Assembly: GCA_004555915.1 (NCBI GenBank)
Contig: SFJM01000012.1
Location: forward strand, 14,545-78,544
DNA length: 64,000 nt
Reading direction: 5' to 3'
From: Clostridiales bacterium
Lineage (GTDB): Bacteria; Bacillota; Clostridia; Oscillospirales; Butyricicoccaceae
Translations under genes and position numbers: made by a program
The notes under the pieces: model-generated
Databases searched by the model: none
Told to the model about the DNA's origin: nothing
The model's input: only the letters and a program-made list of their open reading frames with translations
In this document: piece by piece, positions 1-6,296 of the stretch
Layout of the letters: every line of letters starts with the position of its first letter
Position numbering within the stretch: position 1 is the first letter of the stretch

Positions 1-1
1 C

Positions 2-247
2 AACGGTGTGCATGGCAAAAACCGTCTGGCAAGTAATTCCCTGCTGGAAAGCCTGGTATTTGCAGAACGCGCGGCAGACCATATTGCAGCCCATGTTTCT
101 GCGGACAAGCCGCTGCCGAAGGATGAAATCACATTTAATGCTGCCGATTATGCGGATATTGACGAGAAAAACCGTGCAGCAATTCTGGAAGAAATCAAGC
201 GAAAGGATGAAGCATTTTATGAGCAGTGGCTCCACTATGATTCTTAA
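2..247 (+). CDS. nadB: L-aspartate oxidase, C-terminal fragment
   Basis: Only the last 81 codons are present because the gene runs off the left edge. The fragment carries the flavoprotein signature GVHGKNRLASNSLLESLVF, typical of L-aspartate oxidase (FAD enzyme making iminoaspartate for quinolinate synthesis) and of its succinate dehydrogenase relatives. The stop at 245-247 overlaps the start of nadC, as expected for a nad operon. The neighbour makes the NadB assignment more likely than fumarate reductase. Confidence 0.9.
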   Translation, partial: NGVHGKNRLASNSLLESLVFAERAADHIAAHVSADKPLPKDEITFNAADYADIDEKNRAAILEEIKRKDEAFYEQWLHYDS

Positions 248-1073
248 TATGGACCCGTCCATTATCAACGCACTGCGTGAGGACGTAACAAGTGAGGATG
301 TCAGCACCAATGCCATTATGCGTGAACCGCAGCAGGGCAAGGCTGAGCTGATCTGCAAGCAGGACGGTATTATCTGCGGTCTGGATGTATTTGCAAGAGT
401 ATTTGAAATTCTCGAAAAGGAATCCCATTTCGAGACAACCTATAAAGATGGCGATGCAGTGAAGAAGGGTGAACTGATCGGCGTGATTTATGCGGATATC
501 CGCACTCTGCTGACCGGTGAACGCACTGCGCTGAACTATCTGCAGCGCATGAGCGGCATTGCAACCAATGCCAATAGGATGGTCAAAATTCTGGAGGGCA
601 AGCATACCACCCTGCTGGATACCCGTAAGACCACACCGGGCCTGCGTATTTTTGAAAAGTATGCAGTACGCTGCGGCGGCGCGACCAACCACCGCTATAA
701 CCTGTCCGACTGTGTCATGATGAAGGACAACCATATCTGTGCAGCGGGTTCGATCACCAAGGCGGTACAGATGGCACGGGATTATGTTTCTTTTGTCACC
801 CAGATCGAGGTAGAGTGTGAAACACTGGAGCAGGTAGAGGAAGCGGCAGCATGCGGCGCAGATGTCATCATGCTGGACAACATGGACAATGAGACCATGC
901 GCAAGGCAGTCAAGATCATTGACGGCCGTGCCAAGACCGAGTGCTCCGGCAATGTCACCGCAGAGCGTCTGCTGGAAATCGCAGACATCGGCGTGGATTA
1001 TGTATCCTCCGGTGCGCTGACCTATGCATCCCCGGCACTGGATGTCTCCCTGAAGAACCTGACAGCAATCTGA
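237..1073 (+). CDS. nadC: Quinolinate phosphoribosyltransferase (decarboxylating)
   Basis: NadC converts quinolinate and PRPP to nicotinate mononucleotide in de novo NAD synthesis. The 278-residue product has the family landmarks: LREDVTSEDVST near the N-terminus, GERTALNYLQRMSGIAT, the substrate-binding DTRKTTPGLR, RCGGATNHRYNLSD, and the barrel end VDYVSSGALTYASPALDVSL. The ATG at 237 overlaps the nadB stop. A second ATG at 249 is also possible because neither has a strong ribosome binding site, so translation is probably coupled to nadB. A hairpin terminator follows. Confidence 0.95.
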   Translation: MILNMDPSIINALREDVTSEDVSTNAIMREPQQGKAELICKQDGIICGLDVFARVFEILEKESHFETTYKDGDAVKKGELIGVIYADIRTLLTGERTALNYLQRMSGIATNANRMVKILEGKHTTLLDTRKTTPGLRIFEKYAVRCGGATNHRYNLSDCVMMKDNHICAAGSITKAVQMARDYVSFVTQIEVECETLEQVEEAAACGADVIMLDNMDNETMRKAVKIIDGRAKTECSGNVTAERLLEIADIGVDYVSSGALTYASPALDVSLKNLTAI

Positions 1074-1095
1074 TTGCATAACGGATAAAAACACA

Positions 1096-1124
1096 AAGCG
1101 CCTGCGAAAAGCAGGCGCTTTTTT
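1096..1124 (+). terminator. Rho-independent terminator of the nad operon
   Basis: A perfect 10-bp stem (AAGCGCCTGC / GCAGGCGCTT) with a 5-nt GAAAA loop runs into a T-tract 23 bp after the nadC stop. Confidence 0.9.
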
Positions 1125-1144
1125 GATGCACTTAGAGCAAGGAG

Positions 1145-1299
1145 AAAGGCTCCCTCAGAGGAGGGAGCTGTCGCCGCAGGCGACTGAGGGAGTAGCATCG
1201 CAGTTTCAAGTCTGCACAGAGGTTACGGTTGATACTTTTTACTCCCTCCGTCATTTGCTGACGCAAATGCCACCTCCCTCCAAGAGGGAGGCTTTTGGT
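1145..1299. repeat. Mosaic palindromic repeat (REP/BIME-like pair)
   Basis: Two inverted copies of one unit face each other. The left copy (about 1145-1192) has the hairpin GGCTCCCTC-AGAG-GAGGGAGC, then a small variable hairpin, then TGAGGGAGT. The right copy (about 1242-1299) is the same design on the other strand and ends in GGGAGGCTTTTGGT. The same unit occurs three times at 50137-50480. A truncated piece with CCCTCAGAGGAGGGA lies near 1377. There is no gene between the nadC terminator and 1435; this gap is repeat material. Confidence 0.8.
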
Positions 1300-1434
1300 T
1301 TTTTCGTCACAGTAACATGCTGCCAGGAATGTTTTATTGGGACAGGGCTTCGCTCGGCTGCATTCAGCAGCGCACGACCCTCAGAGGAGGGATATTTTTA
1401 TACGGAACAGTAGAATCATACTTCAGTCAATAAA

Positions 1435-1647
1435 TTATTTATATCTCGTTTTGATATCCGTTTGTTTTAAGATGTAATCAATGCTTACGTCATATACCTG
1501 AGAGAGTCTTACGAGAATTTCATCGGTTAATGGTTGAACGCCCGTTTCAATATAACTATATTTGCGCTGTGTTATGCCGATCAGGCTGGCAATTTTCGTT
1601 TGCGTATAATCAAAATCTTCACGGAGATCTTTAATCCTGTTTTCCAT
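1435..1647 (-). CDS. Small XRE-family HTH regulator
   Basis: The product is 70 residues, essentially one lambda-repressor-like helix-turn-helix: DYTQTKIASLIGITQRKYSY carries the turn and recognition helix, and SIDYILKQTD closes the domain as in many Firmicute XRE proteins. I chose the ATG at 1647 because GGTGA lies 5 nt upstream; a GTG three codons earlier lacks a site. Upstream at 1682-1705 is a perfect inverted repeat that could be its operator. The target is unknown; the only divergent reading frame is a 28-codon ORF. There is no associated toxin gene. Confidence 0.8.
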   Translation of the reverse strand: MENRIKDLREDFDYTQTKIASLIGITQRKYSYIETGVQPLTDEILVRLSQVYDVSIDYILKQTDIKTRYK

Positions 1648-1681
1648 GTTTATCACCGTGATTATTGTATAATAGTTAAAA

Positions 1682-1705
1682 TTTATCTATTGATTTTTAG
1701 ATAAA
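1682..1705. promoter_or_regulatory. Candidate operator of the XRE regulator
   Basis: Perfect 8-bp inverted repeat TTTATCTA-N8-TAGATAAA between the XRE gene and the divergent mini-ORF. TCTAAAA also occurs twice nearby (about 1711 and 1743). The dyad size and place suit an XRE dimer; binding is inferred. Confidence 0.45.
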
Positions 1706-1772
1706 AACAGTCTAAAATAAAAGGCTGATAGATATATATTGTCTAAAAAGTACACAATTATACGAGGTTTAC

Positions 1773-1859
1773 ATGGAATATATCCATTTTATTGCAAAGC
1801 ATACATTTGAAGCGATAGCCAGACGGCATCACCTGTCGATGGAAGAGGAAGAAATGTAA
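1773..1859 (+). CDS. 28-residue ORF divergent from the XRE regulator
   Basis: The ATG is preceded by ACGAGG at a plausible distance, and the peptide reads MEYIHFIAKHTFEAIARRHH followed by LSMEEEEM. The composition looks coding (amphipathic helix, acidic end). It stops just before the hairpin repeat at 1957-2040 and may be the surviving 5' part of a longer gene. I do not recognise it. The rest of the stretch up to 2064 holds the repeat and no other gene. Confidence 0.3.
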   Translation: MEYIHFIAKHTFEAIARRHHLSMEEEEM

Positions 1860-1956
1860 CCCCTGAGGTACTCTCCTGCACACTCTGTCCTCTATCCCCA
1901 AAGACTGCCGGATGCTTTTGTTGTATGGGAGCAGACGGCAGTCCGTACCGACTGGC

Positions 1957-2040
1957 AAAAGGGCTGGGGGTTTGCAAAGGGGGACTCGCCTAAGAGTCCC
2001 CCTTTGCGCCTGTCATAGGAAATGGTATATCGCAGTAACA
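1957..2040 (-). repeat. Dispersed hairpin repeat, copy 1
   Basis: On the minus strand this reads GTTACTGC, then GACAGGCGCAAAGGGGGACTC, a short loop TTAGGCGA, GTCCCCCTTTGC and AACCCCCAGCCC. An approximately 85-nt match in the opposite orientation lies at 17420-17510. The core is a G/C-rich hairpin flanked by conserved arms. Confidence 0.7.
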
Positions 2041-2064
2041 TGCCAACCATGCCAGAAAAATTCT

Positions 2065-2631
2065 TTATGAAAATGTAATCGCAATCACAAGACCTGTATC
2101 ACAGTCCGAGGTGCTGTAATCCGAGCTCTGGGCAGAAATTTCCTCCGTATTCGAGCCGTAGTGGCACCACAGCGGGATTTCCTCTCCGGCAACAATTGGC
2201 TTCTCACTTCCAAAGCCAACGGTGCTGGCTGTCACACTTGCGTTAAATGCTTCCAGCCACTCCGGTGCAAGGAGATAGGTGTTGGAGTAGGAAGCACCAT
2301 CCTCCACTATGAAGGCGTCCACCCGGTCATTCATCCAACGCAGAATCAGATGATAATCACCGGGCTGGATATCGGACAGCTCCAGAAGGGCTTCCGGCTC
2401 CTGCCATGTGCCGTCCTGGCAGTATCGCACTGTGACGGCAGCCGCTGTGACAGACGCATCGGTGGTAAAATCGAAAAACTGCGTATCTCCTTCAATAGGC
2501 TGGAGGATGCGCTGGGTTTTCTCCGGAAACTCGGTCCGCGCAATGGTGGGACCAGTCTGTTTGGTACCGCAGCCGCACAGAAGCAGCATACAGGAAAGTA
2601 TCATGCAAAAAAGCCTGTTTCTTGGTTTCAT
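2065..2631 (-). CDS. Putative lipoprotein of unknown function
   Basis: The 188-residue product begins with a basic n-region, a hydrophobic stretch and the lipobox LLLCGCGT, so it is probably lipidated at Cys and held on the outer face of the membrane. The remainder is acidic, with a predicted beta-rich segment (FDFTTDASVTAAAVTVRYC) and no motif I recognise. The start at 2631 is preferred because AAAGGA lies 9 nt upstream; the ATG three codons earlier sits directly on that site. It is downstream of, and on the same strand as, the split TauE genes, about 100 bp away. Confidence 0.65.
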   Translation of the reverse strand: MKPRNRLFCMILSCMLLLCGCGTKQTGPTIARTEFPEKTQRILQPIEGDTQFFDFTTDASVTAAAVTVRYCQDGTWQEPEALLELSDIQPGDYHLILRWMNDRVDAFIVEDGASYSNTYLLAPEWLEAFNASVTASTVGFGSEKPIVAGEEIPLWCHYGSNTEEISAQSSDYSTSDCDTGLVIAITFS

Positions 2632-2737
2632 CCTGCTCATTCCTTTCTCAGCTATGTTACATTCAGTATAACAGCTTGCCGAAGGGATAACCACTACAAA
2701 ACGGAAACAAAGCTCCACAGGCTGTGGAAAAACTGTA

Positions 2738-3088
2738 TTATTTCTTTTTCGCAAACAACTCTTTGATGCCAAGTACCAGCAACAGGATGCCAAACAATCG
2801 TCTGAGCCAGTCCATCGGAATCGCACCGGCTGCAAGGGATGCCAGGGGGGAAGTGATACATCCGGCAATGGCACACCAGAGTGCGATTTTTTTATCTACC
2901 AGATGATGCCGGAAATGAGAAATCAGTGCGGTGGGCGCACAGCACAGAAAATACACCAGATTGATTCCGGCAGCGGTATATTGCGCCACGTGTTCCACCA
3001 TGGTCAGCCACAGGATGAGCAGGGAACCGCCGCCAATGCCGAAACCTGACAGAATGCCCGTGATGGTACCGACAATAAACCCCATCAT
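2738..3088 (-). CDS. TauE/SafE (TSUP) transporter, C-terminal half
   Basis: The 116-residue product is very hydrophobic and carries the second repeat of the TauE/SafE permease fold: GFIVGTITGILSGFGIGGGS, then AAGINLVYF and a final membrane helix ending ELFAKKK. Its ATG overlaps the stop of the preceding half gene in an ATGATG/TGA junction, so translation is coupled. Full-length TSUP proteins are about 250 residues with two such repeats. Together the two genes would rebuild one exporter of sulfite, sulfonate or another anion. The substrate is unknown. Confidence 0.8.
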   Translation of the reverse strand: MMGFIVGTITGILSGFGIGGGSLLILWLTMVEHVAQYTAAGINLVYFLCCAPTALISHFRHHLVDKKIALWCAIAGCITSPLASLAAGAIPMDWLRRLFGILLLVLGIKELFAKKK

Positions 3089-3444
3089 AACAGCAATACC
3101 GCACGGATACCGCCCCAAAGCAGCAATAATGCAAATGCTTTGCGCAGCAGCGGTACGGAAACCCGGGAAAAACACAGGCCGGACAATAAACCGCCTGCCG
3201 CACCACCAAGCAGATAGGGCATGGCAGCAGACAGTTCCATACCACCCTTCCAGAAATAGATGATGGCGCTGACTGCTGACAGCGGAAAAATCACCGCAAC
3301 AGAGGTGGCAAAGGCCTGTTTCTGCCGCATGCCCAGCCAGCCGGTAAACAATGGCACAAGGAATAAACCGCCGCCGGAACCGAAAAAGCCATTTGCCGCG
3401 CCGGCGCAGGCACCAATGACCAGATATTTGAACTTGTCCTTCAT
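3085..3444 (-). CDS. TauE/SafE (TSUP) transporter, N-terminal half
   Basis: The 119-residue product has the first TSUP repeat: GACAGAANGFFGSGGGLFLV, then QKQAFATSVAVIFPLSAVSA and further membrane helices ending GGIRAVLLL. The ATG at 3444 follows a GGGGGAT site. It ends in TGA inside the start of the second half at 3088, leaving exactly one repeat per gene. The clean domain boundary and coupled start suggest a functional two-polypeptide transporter. A recent frameshift in a fused gene is the alternative. Confidence 0.8.
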   Translation of the reverse strand: MKDKFKYLVIGACAGAANGFFGSGGGLFLVPLFTGWLGMRQKQAFATSVAVIFPLSAVSAIIYFWKGGMELSAAMPYLLGGAAGGLLSGLCFSRVSVPLLRKAFALLLLWGGIRAVLLL

Positions 3445-3465
3445 GAGAATCCCCCTTTTTTGACA

Positions 3466-3503
3466 TCAAAAAAGCACGCCGGTTAGCAGTCCAGCGTGCT
3501 TTT
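3466..3503 (-). terminator. Terminator between the EIIA-like gene and tauE
   Basis: Stem AAAAGCACGC / GCGTGCTTTT with a 14-nt loop, followed on the minus strand by T residues. It sits downstream of the EIIA-like gene and just before the TauE ribosome binding site. Confidence 0.8.
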
Positions 3504-3559
3504 ATCGTAAACAGAAAAGAGAGTTTTTATTCAGAAAATCCCTGTACGGCAGGGGGAGA

Positions 3560-4021
3560 TCAGCATGCGCACTCGTAGCTCAGGATACGGGTTTCACCAC
3601 GGACAACATCACCGCAGCTGACACGGACATCCTCGGTAGGCAGGTTGGTCACGATGCAGGCAACATCAACACGGCCGCCATGTGCGCGGATTTCGGTTAC
3701 ATTACAGGAGAACAGCGGCGTACCAGCCTTCACAGCTTCACCCACATGAACCTGCAGGTCGAACGCAACCTGTGCGGATTCTGTGCTTACCTCCAGCAGG
3801 ACTTCCAGATTGTGTGCGGTATCCAGGAAGGTTACAGAGCGGTTGCTCTCGGAAACACGGCTGATGATGCAATCACACGGAGCCACAACGGTGTCCTCCG
3901 TTGCCAGAATGGATACACCCTCACCCAGAACCTTGTCACCCAGCAGATCGCTGTGCAGGGCATCAATCGGAACACATTTGCCGGTAACCGGTGCCAGAAA
4001 ATCATACATTGCAGTAGTCAT
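3560..4021 (-). CDS. EIIA-Glc-like protein lacking the catalytic histidines
   Basis: This standalone 153-residue protein has the PTS glucose-family IIA fold: FLAPVTGKCVPIDAL at the start, LLGDKVLGEGVSIL, TVVAPCDCII and VHVGEAVKAGTPLFS. In E. coli IIA-Glc the active pair is His75 (NHAFSI) and His90 (LFVHFGID). Here the matching places read NRSVTF and LLEVSTES, giving Arg61 and Glu77. It therefore should not carry a phosphoryl group in the usual way. It has seven Cys and ends ECAC. A regulatory or binding role is possible but unproven. The start at 4021 follows AGGGGAAG. Confidence 0.75.
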   Translation of the reverse strand: MTTAMYDFLAPVTGKCVPIDALHSDLLGDKVLGEGVSILATEDTVVAPCDCIISRVSESNRSVTFLDTAHNLEVLLEVSTESAQVAFDLQVHVGEAVKAGTPLFSCNVTEIRAHGGRVDVACIVTNLPTEDVRVSCGDVVRGETRILSYECAC

Positions 4022-4275
4022 AATAAATCTTCCCCTCTCGAAGACAGTGAAATTAATTTTTGTGATGTGAGAGCATATAATCATATGTCTCCCCGATGCA
4101 ACAAAGAGTTTCTCATAAATGCACTATGAATGCAATAGGCAGAATCAACAAGGAAAAAGAAATTATACGAAGTGCACATGTATACATTGGAATAGTTAGA
4201 CAATTGTTACAAAATGGCGGCAGAAACATGATTATTGTAACTAAAATGAAGTAAAGATAATTGTGCAAAACCGCA
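4022..4275. other. AT-rich intergenic region
   Basis: Upstream region of the EIIA-like gene (minus strand). It is AT-rich with no convincing ORF. The promoter for the EIIA-like gene should lie here, but I cannot fix a good -35/-10 pair. Confidence 0.4.
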
Positions 4276-4323
4276 AAAAGAACCCCTTTCCATCTCCTGC
4301 CAGGGAAATGGAAAAGGGCTCCT
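4276..4323 (-). terminator. Terminator downstream of the prfB unit
   Basis: On the minus strand, GAGCCCTTTTCCATTTCC pairs with GGAGATGGAAAGGGGTTC and is followed by TTTTT, just after the stop of the unknown gene at 4333. Confidence 0.85.
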
Positions 4324-4332
4324 GAAGCATCT

Positions 4333-4932
4333 TTATTTTTGGGTCAGCATGCTGTCAATCCCATCATTCATCAGGGAATCCAGGGACTGTTCCAGCTGTA
4401 CCGCGCTGTCCGGCAGGGTGATGGCATCATGCTCTTCCAGAACCTGAATACCATAGCGTACCTGATCCACCGCATCAATGGCTTCCGGCAGCAGGTCAAT
4501 CAGGGTGTCCCGGAGCTGCTCCGGGTTCTGGGTATCATCCTGCAGCAATGCTGTCAGCTGATCCGACATGGTGTGGCAGGATTCCGCTGCGGTGGCAAAA
4601 TGCCGCTGTGCATCCGCAACCTCCTCCGGGGCCTGTGCAGAAGCCAGTTGATCCATCGGTTTGCCAACTGCTTCGATGGCATTGAGCAGGATATCCCGGT
4701 TGGATACACCGGCTGTGCTTTGCTGTGCCATATCCTCCAGCAGGCCGGTTTCCACGGCATACAGGTCGTCGAATGCGGAACCAAGCTCGTTGACATAGGC
4801 ATCCAGCTGCTGCTGGCGCTGCTGCGCGGTCTGGTATTCCTGCCATTTGCTGATGCCTGCCATGGCACAGATGCCAATGACAGCCACACAGACAAAGCAC
4901 AGGAAAATAACCATCGCTGTCTTTTTCTTCAT
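4333..4932 (-). CDS. Membrane-anchored coiled-coil protein, unknown
   Basis: The 199-residue product has an N-terminal Lys-rich segment and one hydrophobic helix (residues about 6-26, VIFLCFVCVAVIGICAMAG). An acidic, Gln-rich, probably helical extracytoplasmic region follows (QTAQQRQQQLDAYVNEL). There is no cleavage signal I trust, so it is probably a type II membrane protein. Its ATG overlaps the prfB stop in TAATG, so the two are co-translated. I do not recognise the family. The all-helical composition resembles four-helix sensor or chemoreceptor periplasmic domains, but that is only a resemblance. Confidence 0.6.
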   Translation of the reverse strand: MKKKTAMVIFLCFVCVAVIGICAMAGISKWQEYQTAQQRQQQLDAYVNELGSAFDDLYAVETGLLEDMAQQSTAGVSNRDILLNAIEAVGKPMDQLASAQAPEEVADAQRHFATAAESCHTMSDQLTALLQDDTQNPEQLRDTLIDLLPEAIDAVDQVRYGIQVLEEHDAITLPDSAVQLEQSLDSLMNDGIDSMLTQK

Positions 4933-6059
4933 TATCGGGTCTCCAGCTCACCGGTAGCCTGTGCGGTCAGGTAAGCTGTGATGAAGCCGTCGATATCGCC
5001 ATCCATAACGGCTTCGATGTTGCTGTTTTCAAAGCCGGTACGGGTATCCTTTGCCAGCGTGTACGGCATGAAGACATAGGAACGAATCTGGCTGCCCCAT
5101 TCAATCTTCTTCTGGTCGCCCTTGATATCGGAAATCTTATCCAGATGTTCACGCTCCTTGATTTCCACCAGCTTTGCCCGCAGCATCTTCATACAGTTGT
5201 CACGGTTCTGGAACTGGCTTCGCTCGGTCTGGCAGCTGACCACAATACCGGTGGGCTTATGGGTCAGGCGAACCGCGGAAGAGGTCTTGTTGATATGCTG
5301 GCCGCCTGCACCGGAGGAACGGTATACCTGCATGTCAATATCTTCCGGACGGATTTCCACTTCGGTATCATCGTCAATTTCCGGCATGACTTCCACAGCG
5401 GAGAAGGAGGTATGGCGGCGGCCGGAGGAATCAAACGGGGAAATACGCACCAGACGGTGTACACCGGATTCACTCTTGAGGAAGCCGTAGGCATTTTCGC
5501 CTTCAATGAGGATGGAGGCGGATTTCAGGCCGGCATCGTCGCCCTCCAGATAATCCATGATTTTATAGGTGAAGCCATGACGCTCAGTCCAGCGGGTATA
5601 CATGCGATACAGCATTTCACACCAGTCCTGCGCCTCGGTGCCGCCTGCACCGGCATGGAAGGAAAGAATGGCGTTGTTGGAATCATATTCGCCCAGCAGC
5701 AGGGTAGCCAGCTTGCGGCGTTCCAAATCGTCATTCAGGGCTGCAAAGCCTTCCTTCAGCTCATCCAGCATGGAATCATCTTCCATTTCCAGCGCCAGAT
5801 CACACAGGGTCAGCAGATCCTCATGCTGGGCACACAGGTTCTGATAGCCTTCGATTTTATCCTTCAGTGCCTTGGTGCGCTGCAGGATCTTCTGGGAATT
5901 TTCCATATCATCCCAGAATCCCGGCTCGCTGGCACGGTTTTCCAGTTCTTCTACTTCTTCTGCGGCATGCTCCAGGTCATAGGCCTGGCCAAGCTCTTCG
6001 ATGGCAGGCTGGAGACCGTTCAGCTTCTGCCTGTATTCTTCAAATTCAATGAGTGCCAA
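4932..6059 (-). CDS. prfB: Peptide chain release factor 2
   Basis: RF2 ends translation at UGA and UAA. The 375-residue product has the RF2 tripeptide SPF (ISPFDSSGRRHTSF), the GGQ catalytic loop (SSGAGGQHINKTSSAVR) and the HAGAGGTEAQDW motif. The start is TTG at 6059 with AGGAGAG 7 nt upstream; no in-frame ATG precedes residue 50. The reading frame is continuous through the region where many bacteria have a UGA programmed +1 frameshift, so autoregulation by frameshifting is absent. Confidence 0.97.
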   Translation of the reverse strand: MALIEFEEYRQKLNGLQPAIEELGQAYDLEHAAEEVEELENRASEPGFWDDMENSQKILQRTKALKDKIEGYQNLCAQHEDLLTLCDLALEMEDDSMLDELKEGFAALNDDLERRKLATLLLGEYDSNNAILSFHAGAGGTEAQDWCEMLYRMYTRWTERHGFTYKIMDYLEGDDAGLKSASILIEGENAYGFLKSESGVHRLVRISPFDSSGRRHTSFSAVEVMPEIDDDTEVEIRPEDIDMQVYRSSGAGGQHINKTSSAVRLTHKPTGIVVSCQTERSQFQNRDNCMKMLRAKLVEIKEREHLDKISDIKGDQKKIEWGSQIRSYVFMPYTLAKDTRTGFENSNIEAVMDGDIDGFITAYLTAQATGELETR

Positions 6060-6203
6060 AGTTAAACTCTCCTATACAACAGATTTCATGTGTTCTTAAC
6101 ATAATATTATAGTAAAATGGACTGTGGAAGTAAAGTTTTTTTTGCAAGGGATTGTAAAATACCGTTAATTCACAAAAAATTAGTTTTTATTGCAACCAAA
6201 TTG

Positions 6204-6212
6204 TGCTATAAT
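6204..6212 (+). promoter_or_regulatory. Extended -10 promoter of secA
   Basis: TGCTATAAT fits an extended -10 (TGnTATAAT). The -35 is poor. The 80-nt leader contains a small hairpin, ACCAAA-GATA-TTTGGT, and ends in a GGAGAGG site. Confidence 0.6.
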
Positions 6213-6296
6213 GCAAGATGAATGACCACGTGAGACGTGTAAAACAGGTATACCAAAGATATTTGGTGGTTAAATCCGGAGAGGAACATTATTTAA

